From: an uncultured Selenomonas sp.
GTDB taxonomy: Bacteria > Bacillota > Negativicutes > Selenomonadales > Selenomonadaceae
Assembly: GCA_937915915.1 (NCBI GenBank)
Contig: CALGGN010000058.1
Span: 1-26,632 of the forward strand
Length of the DNA stretch: 26,632 bases
Direction of reading: 5' to 3'
Notes under the pieces: generated by a model
Databases searched by the model: none
Told to the model about the DNA's origin: nothing
The model's input: only the letters and a program-made list of their open reading frames with translations
Made by a program: the position numbers and the translations under genes
In this document: piece by piece, positions 1 to 6,829 of the stretch
Position numbering within the stretch: the stretch's first letter is position 1
Layout: every line of letters starts with the position of its first letter

Positions 1-412
1 GCCCGCTTTTTCATTTCACAAAATCGTCTTAGCCCCGGAAAGTGCCCTCCGGCATGGGTTCATCCCGAAACTTCCGGGCAATCATGGAGATGGTGCGTTG
101 AGCGAAGTATTGCTGAACCCCATCTTTTCTGACATCTCCACAGCTGTTTCACCACAACCACAGAAAATTCCTGCTGCACGGATGCAGGAATCATGTGATG
201 CTATCGCCGCTCGGATGGTGGGGTGAAGAAATACCATGATTTCCTTGCTTCACGGAAGGATTCCTTCCCGGAATTGCCACGCTGGAAGCCATCGACTCCT
301 GCCTGGAGGAACTGGCCGCACAAAAGCTTCTGATCGGCATCAACGAAGAGTATTTGGCTCTGGCCATAGACAGGGCAGAAGCGTTCGCGAAAGTTTATCC
401 TACGCAAGCTGT
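1..412. other. Left-edge region with no intact gene
   Basis: No complete gene with a start and ribosome binding site is visible here. On the minus strand, two overlapping frames between about 165 and 30 read like coding sequence that has shifted frame near position 118. One gives a piece ending in residues such as IARKFRDEPMPEGTFRG before a stop near 29. On the plus strand a coding-like fragment runs up to the IS right end (listed separately). The most likely reading is decayed or rearranged DNA next to an insertion element. I cannot assign a family to any of it. Confidence 0.4.
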
Positions 413-416
413 GTGA
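240..416 (+). pseudogene. Gene fragment of unknown function abutting the IS
   Basis: An open frame preceded by a stop at 237-239 and lacking a plausible start codon encodes about 58 residues with ordinary protein composition (for example TLEAIDSCLEELAAQKLL, then INEEYLALAIDRAEAFAKV). Its stop (TGA at 414-416) lies within the predicted end of the IS200/IS605 element, so any original C-terminus would have been replaced. I do not recognise the family. It may be the remnant of a gene cut by transposition or deletion. It could also be a chance open frame, because there is no start, no ribosome binding site and no counterpart on the far side of the element. Confidence 0.3.
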
Positions 417-560
417 ACGTACCCCCGCCTATAGAGGCGGGAGCTTCCTGCTTCAACGAGAACAGCGCTGCTAACTCCGAAGAGTTGCGGCGACTTACAC
501 TCTCTCCACAGGCGTAGATTCCCGTGCGACCCACGGTATTTTATGAGTTACGTTAGGCAG
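413..560 (-). ncRNA. Probable omega-RNA (reRNA) of TnpB, overlapping the IS right end
   Basis: Downstream of the tnpB stop, on the minus strand, there are about 140 non-coding bases with several stable hairpins: CCGTG-loop-CACGG (522-536), AACTC-loop-GAGTT (473-486) and the right-end hairpin (424-441). In IS200/IS605 elements this segment is transcribed as the guide RNA scaffold for TnpB. The guide lies just outside the right end, here minus-strand bases from about 412 downward (beginning near CAGCTTGCGTAGG). The assignment rests on position and fold. The 5' boundary, possibly inside tnpB, is not determined. Confidence 0.6.
424..441 (-). repeat. IS right-end subterminal hairpin
   Basis: A 7-bp perfect stem (CCCGCCT/AGGCGGG) with loop ATAG lies about 11 bases inside the predicted right end. 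It matches the left-end hairpin at 2177-2192 except for one loop base and the outermost pair. In this family such imperfect palindromes are the TnpA recognition structures. Confidence 0.8.
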
Positions 561-1674
561 ATATCCGCCTAGCTTCTTCTCGGATGTTTATCGCGGCGTT
601 CTTGTCTCGGTTATGGTGACTGCCACACTTAGGACAATCCCACTCTCGCACAGATAAGTCTTTGGCTTCGTTATTTTGGTAGCCGCAAATATGGCACAGT
701 TGGCTGCTTGGATACCATTTGTCTATCTTGACAAGCTGTTTACCCTGCCATGCAAGCTTGTATTCCAGTATGTTAGTGAACATATTCCAGCCATTGTTTG
801 CTACGGATTTACCAAAGCTGAACTTGCCGCCCTTCTTGCGCTTCGCCATAACCTTGACACTAATATCTTCTATGCCAATGGCATCATATCGGTCTGCAAG
901 GCAGCGAGCTTTTTTGTGCAGGAAGTCATGCCGCTGATTAGCGATTTTCTCATGGAGTGCAGCTACACGAAGTCTCTGCTTATCTCGATTATGGCTTCCT
1001 TTCTGCCGTTTGGAGAGTTTTCTTTGTGCCTTGGCCAATCTCTTTTCGGCTTTTCGCAAGAAATTTGGATAATCAGCATCATCCTCCTCATCGGAAGCGA
1101 CATATAGACCGTGCATAGCAAAATCCAATCCGAGAAATTTCTCAGGTATTATGGGGAGTATTTGGTTTTCGTACTCCACCAAAATGCTGATGTAGTATTT
1201 CCCTGATGGTATCTTGTTTATGGTTACAGTTTTGATCGTGCTGTTTTCCATCAGTGGACGATGCAAACGCAGTTTGACCCAGCCTATTTTAGGCAGCTTG
1301 ATCTTGTTTCCCTCAATTCTCACAGAACCTTTTTGATTGTTCGTGGAATATGAGGAATGACCCGTTTTCTTTGACTTGAAGCAAGGCTTACCAAAATGTT
1401 TTCGGTTGTTCCAAAAGTTATTGTATGCCTTATTCAGATTCATCTGGGCATTGGCAAGGGCAAGACTGTCAACCTCTTTCAGCCAAGGAAACTCTTCTTT
1501 ATACTGTGCAGGGGTATTATTCAGCTTCTTGCCTGTTTCCTTATAATAATCAAGGCGGTCACCAAGCATCTTGTTATAGATGAATCTGGCACAACCGAAG
1601 GTCTTAGCAAACATAATCTTCTGTTCAGTTGTCGGATAGAGCCTGTAACGGTATGCCTTATTCACCACAATCAC
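553..1674 (-). CDS. tnpB: TnpB, RNA-guided nuclease of an IS200/IS605 element
   Basis: A 373-residue OrfB/TnpB. The RuvC-like triad appears intact: D184 (in GLDFAMHG), E269 (in IGIEDIS) and D357 (in NRDKNAA). A four-cysteine zinc ribbon is present at C327/C330 and C347/C350 (CHICG ... CPKCG). The N-terminus (YRYRLYPT) is typical. Family knowledge: TnpB uses an omega-RNA made from the right end to cut target DNA next to a TAM, which helps the element persist after excision. The start is GTG at 1672-1674, overlapping the tnpA stop (GTGA), so the two genes are translationally coupled. Length is near the family norm of about 370-400 residues. No frameshift is seen, so the nuclease could be active. 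Confidence 0.93.
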   Translation of the reverse strand: MIVVNKAYRYRLYPTTEQKIMFAKTFGCARFIYNKMLGDRLDYYKETGKKLNNTPAQYKEEFPWLKEVDSLALANAQMNLNKAYNNFWNNRKHFGKPCFKSKKTGHSSYSTNNQKGSVRIEGNKIKLPKIGWVKLRLHRPLMENSTIKTVTINKIPSGKYYISILVEYENQILPIIPEKFLGLDFAMHGLYVASDEEDDADYPNFLRKAEKRLAKAQRKLSKRQKGSHNRDKQRLRVAALHEKIANQRHDFLHKKARCLADRYDAIGIEDISVKVMAKRKKGGKFSFGKSVANNGWNMFTNILEYKLAWQGKQLVKIDKWYPSSQLCHICGYQNNEAKDLSVREWDCPKCGSHHNRDKNAAINIREEARRISA

Positions 1675-2066
1675 CTGCCTTGATTTTCAATGTACTTTCG
1701 AATTGTTTCTATAGGAGCGCCGCCTGTCGTCAGCAAGCAATAACTTCTTGACCAAAACATTTCCTTCCAGAGCTTACGCCTGACTTCTGGAAAATCCTTT
1801 TTGATCAGCCTTGAGCTGGCACTTTTGTAAGCGTTGATGAATTTCGACATCTCTGTATTAGGATGAGCGCGGAACATGATATGCACATGGTCTTGGTCGT
1901 GATTCCATTCTTCCAATGCGATATTGTATGATGAGCCTATACGAACAAATATATCTTTGGCATATTGACTCATTCGGTCGGAGAATACTTTGCGGCGATA
2001 CTTTACCACGAGAACAAGATGATAATAGAGCAAGAACACTGAATGGTTATTATTGTCTAATTCCAT
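1671..2066 (-). CDS. tnpA: TnpA, Y1 (HUH) transposase of IS200/IS605
   Basis: A 131-residue small single-strand transposase. The HUH motif is seen as HVHIMF, preceded by the family sequence WNHDQD, and the catalytic tyrosine is expected in the C-terminal helix IETIRKYIENQ. The frame is open further upstream to 2144, but the homologous part starts at MELDNNNHSV, so ATG 2064-2066 is chosen. The extra upstream codons run through non-coding left-end sequence. It overlaps tnpB by four bases. It catalyses strand-specific excision and insertion of the element as a circular single-stranded intermediate. It looks complete. Confidence 0.92.
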   Translation of the reverse strand: MELDNNNHSVFLLYYHLVLVVKYRRKVFSDRMSQYAKDIFVRIGSSYNIALEEWNHDQDHVHIMFRAHPNTEMSKFINAYKSASSRLIKKDFPEVRRKLWKEMFWSRSYCLLTTGGAPIETIRKYIENQGR

Positions 2067-2151
2067 GGTGTAATCAGTCCTTTCGTTCCTACGACTGATT
2101 ATATCACAGAAGAAGCTACAAAGCAATTGTTTTTCCGAGGGCATCGAACCC

Positions 2152-2496
2152 TCAGAAAAACCCGCAATTCATCTCACCGCCTGTAGAGGCGGGAGACTTC
2201 CTGCGGGTTAGGTTAAATGTGGAAATGGCAAAAATACCGATCCGTTCCTCGGCAAGAATCGATGAGATGCGGGATAGCACGCCGATCAGGGAAAAATCCA
2301 ACGTCCCCTCGATACGAAAGGCTCGCCATCCATCGTCGCGTTCGATGCATTCCACCGGTGCGTCCTCCGTTTTGCACACCAGAGAAATCTCTTCGTCCGT
2401 TCTGCCAAGAAAATAAAATTCACGATCCAAGGCAAGACCATTCGTATCCGCAATCTTGCAAACGGTAAAATCAAAGTCGAATTTCTTGATATCCAT
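2152..2496 (-). pseudogene. ACT-domain protein truncated by the IS
   Basis: Starting at ATG 2494-2496, after a GAGGGA ribosome binding site, the frame encodes about 95 native residues that resemble the small stand-alone ACT-domain regulators. The hydrophobic ligand-binding segment reads GTLDFSLIGVLSRISSILAEERIGIFAISTFN. At the codons for Phe-Asn (TTTAAC, 2212-2217) the reading frame enters the IS left end, adds about 19 element-encoded residues and stops. The expected final beta strand and helix of the ACT fold are absent, and I do not find them on the other side of the element. The protein is probably non-functional. ACT domains generally bind amino acids; the original ligand is unknown. Confidence 0.65.
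2177..2192 (-). repeat. IS left-end subterminal hairpin
   Basis: A 6-bp perfect stem (CCGCCT/AGGCGG) with loop GTAG lies about 19 bases inside the left end, upstream of tnpA. It is the partner of the right-end hairpin and probably the TnpA binding site. Confidence 0.8.
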
Positions 2497-2533
2497 ATTT
2501 CCCTCGTATCCCCTCACACATGGAACTACTTCA

Positions 2534-2562
2534 AATATACTTCATCGAAGGTTCATCGTCAA
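2534..2562 (-). promoter_or_regulatory. Promoter of the truncated ACT gene
   Basis: On the minus strand, TTGACG (2557-2562) and TATATT (2534-2539) are separated by 17 bases. This is a near-consensus housekeeping promoter about 40 bases upstream of the ATG at 2496. Confidence 0.7.
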
Positions 2563-2653
2563 CCGCAAGAACACGTCTGTGTTTCTGAATTCGCTAAGAA
2601 CGATGGGAAGCTGCCCGCCCTTTGCCGCGCAAAATGCCGGCTTGCAAAAACAC

Positions 2654-2682
2654 TTGCACGCTTTCCATCTTTGTGCTAAAAT
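2654..2682 (+). promoter_or_regulatory. Promoter of rpmB
   Basis: TTGCAC (2654-2659) and TAAAAT (2677-2682) have an exact 17-base spacer, about 60 bases before rpmB and facing away from the ACT-gene promoter. Confidence 0.7.
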
Positions 2683-2740
2683 ATTTTTACTGTGTGTATG
2701 GATATTCAGCTGTGTCCATATACAGAAGGAGGTGTAACGA

Positions 2741-2932
2741 ATGGCACATGTTTGTGAAGTATGCGGCAAAGGGGATCAGTCTGGCATGAATGTCAGCCAC
2801 TCCCATTTGAAGACAAAGCGCAAATGGCATCCGAACATCCAGCGTGTTCGCGCTGTTGTGGATGGCGAGACGAAGCGAGTGAACGTCTGCACACGCTGCC
2901 TGCGTTCGGGCAAGGTTCAGCGCGCAATTTAA
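2741..2932 (+). CDS. rpmB: 50S ribosomal protein L28
   Basis: A 63-residue protein with the L28 signature: GMNVSHSHLKTKRKWHPN, then IQRVRAVVDG and a C-terminal RSGKVQRAI. It belongs to the large ribosomal subunit. This copy is the zinc-binding C+ form, with paired cysteines at C5/C8 (CEVC) and C50/C53 (CTRC). A strong ribosome binding site (AAGGAGG) precedes the ATG. It is a single-gene unit with its own promoter and a downstream hairpin terminator. Length is normal (about 60-63 residues). Confidence 0.97.
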   Translation: MAHVCEVCGKGDQSGMNVSHSHLKTKRKWHPNIQRVRAVVDGETKRVNVCTRCLRSGKVQRAI

Positions 2933-2970
2933 GGAGCTAGTGGTTCCGAGTTTTAAAGCTGATATATCAT

Positions 2971-3009
2971 AAGAAATCCGCTTAACATCATTGGTTGAGC
3001 GGATTTCTT
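2971..3009. terminator. Bidirectional terminator between rpmB and hslO
   Basis: A 12-bp perfect stem (AAGAAATCCGCT / AGCGGATTTCTT) lies between two convergent genes and is followed by a T-rich stretch (ATTTTA) on the plus strand. It should end rpmB transcription and probably also the long riboflavin-hslO transcript coming from the other side, although the T-run is poorer in that direction. Confidence 0.75.
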
Positions 3010-3022
3010 ATTTTACCTGTAC

Positions 3023-3898
3023 TCATTTCCGATGCCTTGCAGCCTGCAGCCTCTCCAGTTCTTCCTTCGAGAACTCGTATTTCTCACCGCAGAAATGGCA
3101 GCAGACCTCCGCATGTCCGTCATCCATCAGGGATTGCAGGTCGTCCGCCCCCAGGCTCATGAGCACGGACTCAATGCGTTTCTTTGAACACTGGCAGCGA
3201 AACGCCAGCTCCGTCTCAGAAAGATATTCCACCTCAAAGCCCTTGAGCAGCTCCGCAATGATGCCCTTCGCGTCCAGCCCTGCCTCCACCATATGAGAGA
3301 CCGAGCGCACGCCCTTCAGATTTTCCTCCAGCCGCGTGATGACAGCATCATCCGCATCCGGAAGCGGCTGCAGCAAAAAGCCTCCCGCCGCCTTTGCCGT
3401 CATGTCCGGATTGACCAATACACCAAGGCCGACGCTGGACGGGGTCTGCTCCGACACATAGAGATAATGCGTAAGATCCTCCGCAATCTCTCCATTGACC
3501 AAAGCTGCGCTGCCGCTCACGGGATCTTTGAGCCCGGTGAAGCGCGTGACGGACACCAGTCCTTCGGAACCGACGGCACGCCCCACATCCAGCTTCCCTT
3601 GGCCGTTGAGGGGGGGATCCACATGGGGCTGGTCCACGTAGCCGCGCACATAGCCCTCCGGCACAGCATCCGCCGTGACCGTCCCCAGCGGCCCATTGCC
3701 GCTGAACTTGATGGTCACAGCCTCTTCGTTTTTGAGGTTTGCCGCAAAGAGCAAGGCTCCCGTCATGGTACGCCCCAACGCCGCCGCAGCCACCGGCCAG
3801 CAATCATGGCGGCGGATGGCCTCATTCACCAGCCGCGTGGTGACAGCCGCATGGACACGCACCCCATCCGCAACCGCCTTGACCAGATGATCCTTCAC
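3023..3898 (-). CDS. hslO: Hsp33, redox-regulated holdase chaperone
   Basis: A 33-kDa chaperonin homologue of about 291 residues. The C-terminal zinc switch is visible as CQC (in FRCQCSKKR) and CHFC (in EVCCHFCGEKYEF). The body contains typical Hsp33 stretches such as FSGNGPLGTVTADA and GRTMTGALLFAANLKNEEAVTI. Family role: a cytoplasmic holdase activated by oxidation of the four cysteines with zinc release. The frame is open further upstream to 4012. The GTG at 3896-3898 is preferred because a GGAGGG ribosome binding site sits about six bases before it and homologues begin with Met-Lys-Asp. The ATG at 3913 lacks a ribosome binding site. It is the last gene of the minus-strand run from ribD. 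Confidence 0.93.
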   Translation of the reverse strand: MKDHLVKAVADGVRVHAAVTTRLVNEAIRRHDCWPVAAAALGRTMTGALLFAANLKNEEAVTIKFSGNGPLGTVTADAVPEGYVRGYVDQPHVDPPLNGQGKLDVGRAVGSEGLVSVTRFTGLKDPVSGSAALVNGEIAEDLTHYLYVSEQTPSSVGLGVLVNPDMTAKAAGGFLLQPLPDADDAVITRLEENLKGVRSVSHMVEAGLDAKGIIAELLKGFEVEYLSETELAFRCQCSKKRIESVLMSLGADDLQSLMDDGHAEVCCHFCGEKYEFSKEELERLQAARHRK

Positions 3899-3944
3899 GC
3901 TAAACCCTCCCATGATGATTGATGCTATATTCCTACAGGATTTC

Positions 3945-4748
3945 CTATGCCAGTTGCAAAAAATCTTCAACGCAATGCTTCGCCTGAAGATATTTTTCCT
4001 GAACCTTAGCATCGTAGAATTCTATGTCTATCAGTTGCTGCAAATAACCCTGTTCCACGGCGCACTGTTTTGCTAGAGCATGTTTCAGTCCGAAGCAGAT
4101 TGCAATGTGAGCCAATCTGTAATCTGCGAGTGTCACTCGCTTGGAGAAGTCGGCTAATTCGTGACGTGGAAAGACCGCCAGAATCGCATCGGAAATATCG
4201 GGAGAGGAAAGCATCTCTTCTTTGCTGCATCCGTATATTGTTTCAAAAGTGCTTGATGAAATCGTACGAAAAATATCTATTTGGTCTGCCCAACGAATGA
4301 TATTGCAAAACAAGCGTTCTCGCTCTGTCAAGTCGGAGGACAGCTTAAATTCACTGTGATAGTATACAGCTTTTTCCATCGCTATTTTGTCCTTCGCATC
4401 AACTTGTGCATAATTGGGAATGATGTCTTCAACCATGCCGAGCGTAAACAGCAATCTTGCCCCGACTTTCGCATGGTTGTACCTGTCGTCATCACGGAAA
4501 GTTTGCGTGACAATCGCCTGTCCGAAACGCGCAAAATCGTGCAATTCACCGATAATCCACGCTAAATCGCAGTCATATTCGCTCAAGCCCAAATGTTTTG
4601 CTATGTAAACACAGTTAGCCGCTACCGCCTGCGTGTGAATCTTTTTTATTTCGCACATCTCCCGGGTGCGCCCTTCCGTCATGTCGTACAGCGAATAAAA
4701 TTCATCACAATTTTTTTTAATATTTTCTTTATCAAAAATCGTATCCAT
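3945..4748 (-). CDS. HD-domain phosphohydrolase-like protein
   Basis: A 267-residue cytoplasmic protein with a readable HD-type metal site: H38, H70-D71 (GELHDFARFG), H92 (YNHAKVG), H131 (YYHSEF) and D155 (RWADQID). Such proteins usually hydrolyse phosphate esters of nucleotides, but the substrate here is unknown. It lies 12 bases after the oxidoreductase gene and 46 bases before hslO, so it is probably cotranscribed with them. Its base composition is visibly lower in GC (two 60-base lines I counted gave 43-48%) than the riboflavin genes upstream. This suggests a separate origin. Confidence 0.8.
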   Translation of the reverse strand: MDTIFDKENIKKNCDEFYSLYDMTEGRTREMCEIKKIHTQAVAANCVYIAKHLGLSEYDCDLAWIIGELHDFARFGQAIVTQTFRDDDRYNHAKVGARLLFTLGMVEDIIPNYAQVDAKDKIAMEKAVYYHSEFKLSSDLTERERLFCNIIRWADQIDIFRTISSSTFETIYGCSKEEMLSSPDISDAILAVFPRHELADFSKRVTLADYRLAHIAICFGLKHALAKQCAVEQGYLQQLIDIEFYDAKVQEKYLQAKHCVEDFLQLA

Positions 4749-4760
4749 AAAGTCACTCTC

Positions 4761-5738
4761 TCACTCACAAGGATAGACAAGACCGAATTGGCGGCGAATC
4801 TCGTCCATTTGTTTCATAACCGCCAAGGTAGCAGCATGGGGCAATTCGGGACATTCCGTGCGCCCCTCTGCAATGGCTTTCATACAGGCAAGCACTTCAT
4901 ATTCGTAGCCGGTAATTTGGGGCGGCAGGGCAATTTCTTGCTTAACATAGTGTTTGTAGCCCTTCACGCCGCAGACTGTAATCTTTTCAGGATCGAAAAC
5001 ATCGTGCGCTTGAATGAATCCTTGGCTTCCGTATATAAAGCCGTTTCTGTCGGTCACGGTATACATGGTGGCGAACAGGCTTGCCATTTTGCCGCCATCG
5101 TAGACAAGCATGATGTTATCCTGACCGTCAACGCCTGTATTCGTCGGAATCATGGTCGCAGTAATTTGTTTGACATGATTTCCCATAACCATGGCAGAAA
5201 AGTGCAGCGCATATACAGCCAAATCCAGCAAGCAGCCCCCTGCCGTGGCCGGGTTTGTCAAGCGGTCGTTCCGGTAATTGCAATCCCCGACGTTGGCGGA
5301 AACAGTCATGATTTCGCCGATTTCGCCTCTTGCAATAATGTCTTTGATAATTTTTGCCGCGGGCTGATAACGTGTCCACATAGCTTCAGCAAGCAAAAGT
5401 TTTTTCGATTCGGCCAGGTTGAACATTTCCTGCGCCTGCCGGGCATTGACGGCAAGAGGTTTTTCACAGAGAACGTGCTTGCCGGCGTTGAGGGCTTTCA
5501 TCGTCCACTCGTAATGATGGGAATGTGGCAGAGCTATATACACCAAATCAACGGCACGATCAGAAAGCGCCTCCTCATAGGAGCCGCAAGCCCGGCTGAA
5601 TCCCCACGTGTCGGCAAATGCCCGTGCCTTGCCCTGAGACCTGGAAGCTATGGCATAACCTTCGACTGCATCAAGGGCAGAGATTGTTTTTGCCATCTGC
5701 GCCGCTATCGAACCTGCACCGATAATTGCTATTTTCAT
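4761..5738 (-). CDS. Gfo/Idh/MocA-family NAD(P)-dependent oxidoreductase
   Basis: A 325-residue enzyme. The N-terminal Rossmann fold shows GAGSIA (residues 7-12) after a hydrophobic strand. The family Glu-Lys-Pro motif is at 92-94 (HVLCEKPLAV). The C-terminal half is the Gfo/Idh/MocA alpha/beta domain, with GGCLLDLAVYALHF around the expected substrate/catalytic region. The family oxidises or reduces sugars, inositols and related polyols; the substrate cannot be read from sequence. Its resemblance is to the dihydrodiol-dehydrogenase-like subgroup. The gene starts 14 bases after the phosphoesterase stop and ends 12 bases before the HD gene. Like the HD gene, parts of it are lower in GC than the rib genes. 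Confidence 0.88.
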   Translation of the reverse strand: MKIAIIGAGSIAAQMAKTISALDAVEGYAIASRSQGKARAFADTWGFSRACGSYEEALSDRAVDLVYIALPHSHHYEWTMKALNAGKHVLCEKPLAVNARQAQEMFNLAESKKLLLAEAMWTRYQPAAKIIKDIIARGEIGEIMTVSANVGDCNYRNDRLTNPATAGGCLLDLAVYALHFSAMVMGNHVKQITATMIPTNTGVDGQDNIMLVYDGGKMASLFATMYTVTDRNGFIYGSQGFIQAHDVFDPEKITVCGVKGYKHYVKQEIALPPQITGYEYEVLACMKAIAEGRTECPELPHAATLAVMKQMDEIRRQFGLVYPCE

Positions 5739-5752
5739 AAGAAATCTGCTCC

Positions 5753-6313
5753 TTAGTCAAAATACTCCTGCATCAGCGTTTCTCCCGTATCGATGTCATA
5801 GATCGCGATCTTGTCATCCGTGATGACGGCAGCCGTCGATTTCTTGTCCTCTCGTTTGGACAGAGACGGTGAGCCGGGATTCAGGAAAATGGTCTTGCCT
5901 CGCTTTTCCAGCACATTCGTATGGATATGCCCTGTAATGAAGATATCCGCCTTCAAATGCGCGGCCATCCTGTCCTTGTCGGCATCCGTCTCCACTGTAT
6001 GCCCATGGGTCATCACGATACGGCGTCCCTCTGCCATCACATAGGCATAGGGCGCCTGGATCGGCAGCTCGATGACCATCTGATCCACCTCGGAATCGCA
6101 GTTCCCCTTTGCGATCACCACCGGAATCGGACAGTCATTGATGCGCTGCGCCAGTCCCGCGGGATGGTAATCCTCCAGCATGGGATTCCTCGGCCCATGA
6201 TAGAGCACATCTCCCGCATGCAGGATCATATCCGCATCCTTGAAAAATTTCTCATACGCTTTCGCCCAGCGCATCTCATGTCCATGGGTATCACTGATGA
6301 CACCGATCTTCAT
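5753..6313 (-). CDS. yfcE: YfcE/MJ0936-type metallophosphoesterase
   Basis: A 186-residue calcineurin-like phosphoesterase. Metal-binding motifs appear in order: D8-x-H10 (ISDTHGH), D35 (HAGDV), the Asn of AKGNCD, the His of MTHGH and the GH-x-H of FITGHIHTN. The family hydrolyses phosphodiesters, often model substrates; the physiological substrate is unknown. The ATG at 6311-6313 follows a GGAGGGGGGAG ribosome binding site. An in-frame ATG ten codons upstream lies before this site and is rejected. The gene follows ribH by 22 bases, which makes it part of the extended riboflavin transcript. Confidence 0.88.
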   Translation of the reverse strand: MKIGVISDTHGHEMRWAKAYEKFFKDADMILHAGDVLYHGPRNPMLEDYHPAGLAQRINDCPIPVVIAKGNCDSEVDQMVIELPIQAPYAYVMAEGRRIVMTHGHTVETDADKDRMAAHLKADIFITGHIHTNVLEKRGKTIFLNPGSPSLSKREDKKSTAAVITDDKIAIYDIDTGETLMQEYFD

Positions 6314-6335
6314 AATGCTCCCCCCTCCGGAACTA

Positions 6336-6803
6336 TCATCCAATCTTCTTCAAGAGATTCGCCATCTCCATGGCGGACATCGCGCCGTCTGCGCCCTTGT
6401 TGCCCGCCTTCGTGCCGGCCCGCTCGATGGCCTGCTCGATATTCTCCGTGGTCACCACGCCGAAAATCGCGGGAACTCCTGTCGTCATGCCCACCTGCGC
6501 GACTCCCTTGGAAACCTCGTTGCACACATAGTCATAATGGCTCGTCGAACCGCGAATGACCGCCCCGAGGCAGATGATGGCATCGTATTTCCCGCTTTCC
6601 GCCATTTTTTTTGCCACCAGGGGAATCTCGAACGCTCCCGGCACCCACGCCACATCCACATCCTCATCCCGCGTCTCATGGCGGTGCAGCGTGTCCAGTG
6701 CCCCGCCCAGCAGCTTGTTCGTGATGAACTCATTGAAACGCGACACCACGATCCCGAATTTCAAGCCTTTGCCCGTTACATAGCCTTCCAGTACATTTGC
6801 CAT
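6336..6803 (-). CDS. ribH: 6,7-dimethyl-8-ribityllumazine synthase
   Basis: A 155-residue lumazine synthase that joins 5-amino-6-ribitylaminouracil with 3,4-dihydroxy-2-butanone-4-phosphate, the penultimate step of riboflavin synthesis. Signatures: VVSRFNEFIT near residue 20, WVPGAFEIPLVA around 53-64, and CLGAVIRGSTSHYDYVCNEV with the active-site histidine. The C-terminus GNKGADGAMSAMEMANLL is typical. AAGGAGG lies about seven bases before the ATG. Length matches the family. It follows ribBA by 26 bases. Confidence 0.97.
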   Translation of the reverse strand: MANVLEGYVTGKGLKFGIVVSRFNEFITNKLLGGALDTLHRHETRDEDVDVAWVPGAFEIPLVAKKMAESGKYDAIICLGAVIRGSTSHYDYVCNEVSKGVAQVGMTTGVPAIFGVVTTENIEQAIERAGTKAGNKGADGAMSAMEMANLLKKIG

Positions 6804-6829
6804 GAAAAAACCTCCTTATTATCCTGTTT

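Larger units (their letters stand above)
413..2211 (-). mobile_element. IS200/IS605-family insertion sequence (tnpA + tnpB)
   Basis: The element carries tnpA followed by tnpB on the minus strand. Both ends hold a related subterminal hairpin: CCGCCT-GTAG-AGGCGG at 2177-2192 (left end) and CCCGCCT-ATAG-AGGCGGG at 424-441 (right end). The two ends also share the adjoining GCAGGAAG(T)CTCC stretch on the minus strand. There are no terminal inverted repeats or target duplication, as expected for this single-strand transposing family. The left end abuts TTTAAC on the minus strand (2212-2217), a plausible target/TAM. The right end is placed at GTTCAC (413-418). Boundaries are good to within a few bases. 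Total size of about 1.8 kb is normal for a two-gene member. Confidence 0.85.

Noticed and set aside
1916..2098. Plus-strand 60-codon frame opposite tnpA
   Set aside because: It is antisense to a well-supported transposase gene, with no family and no ribosome binding site.
2971..3009. Possible small RNA between rpmB and hslO
   Set aside because: The hairpin between convergent genes is fully explained as a terminator.
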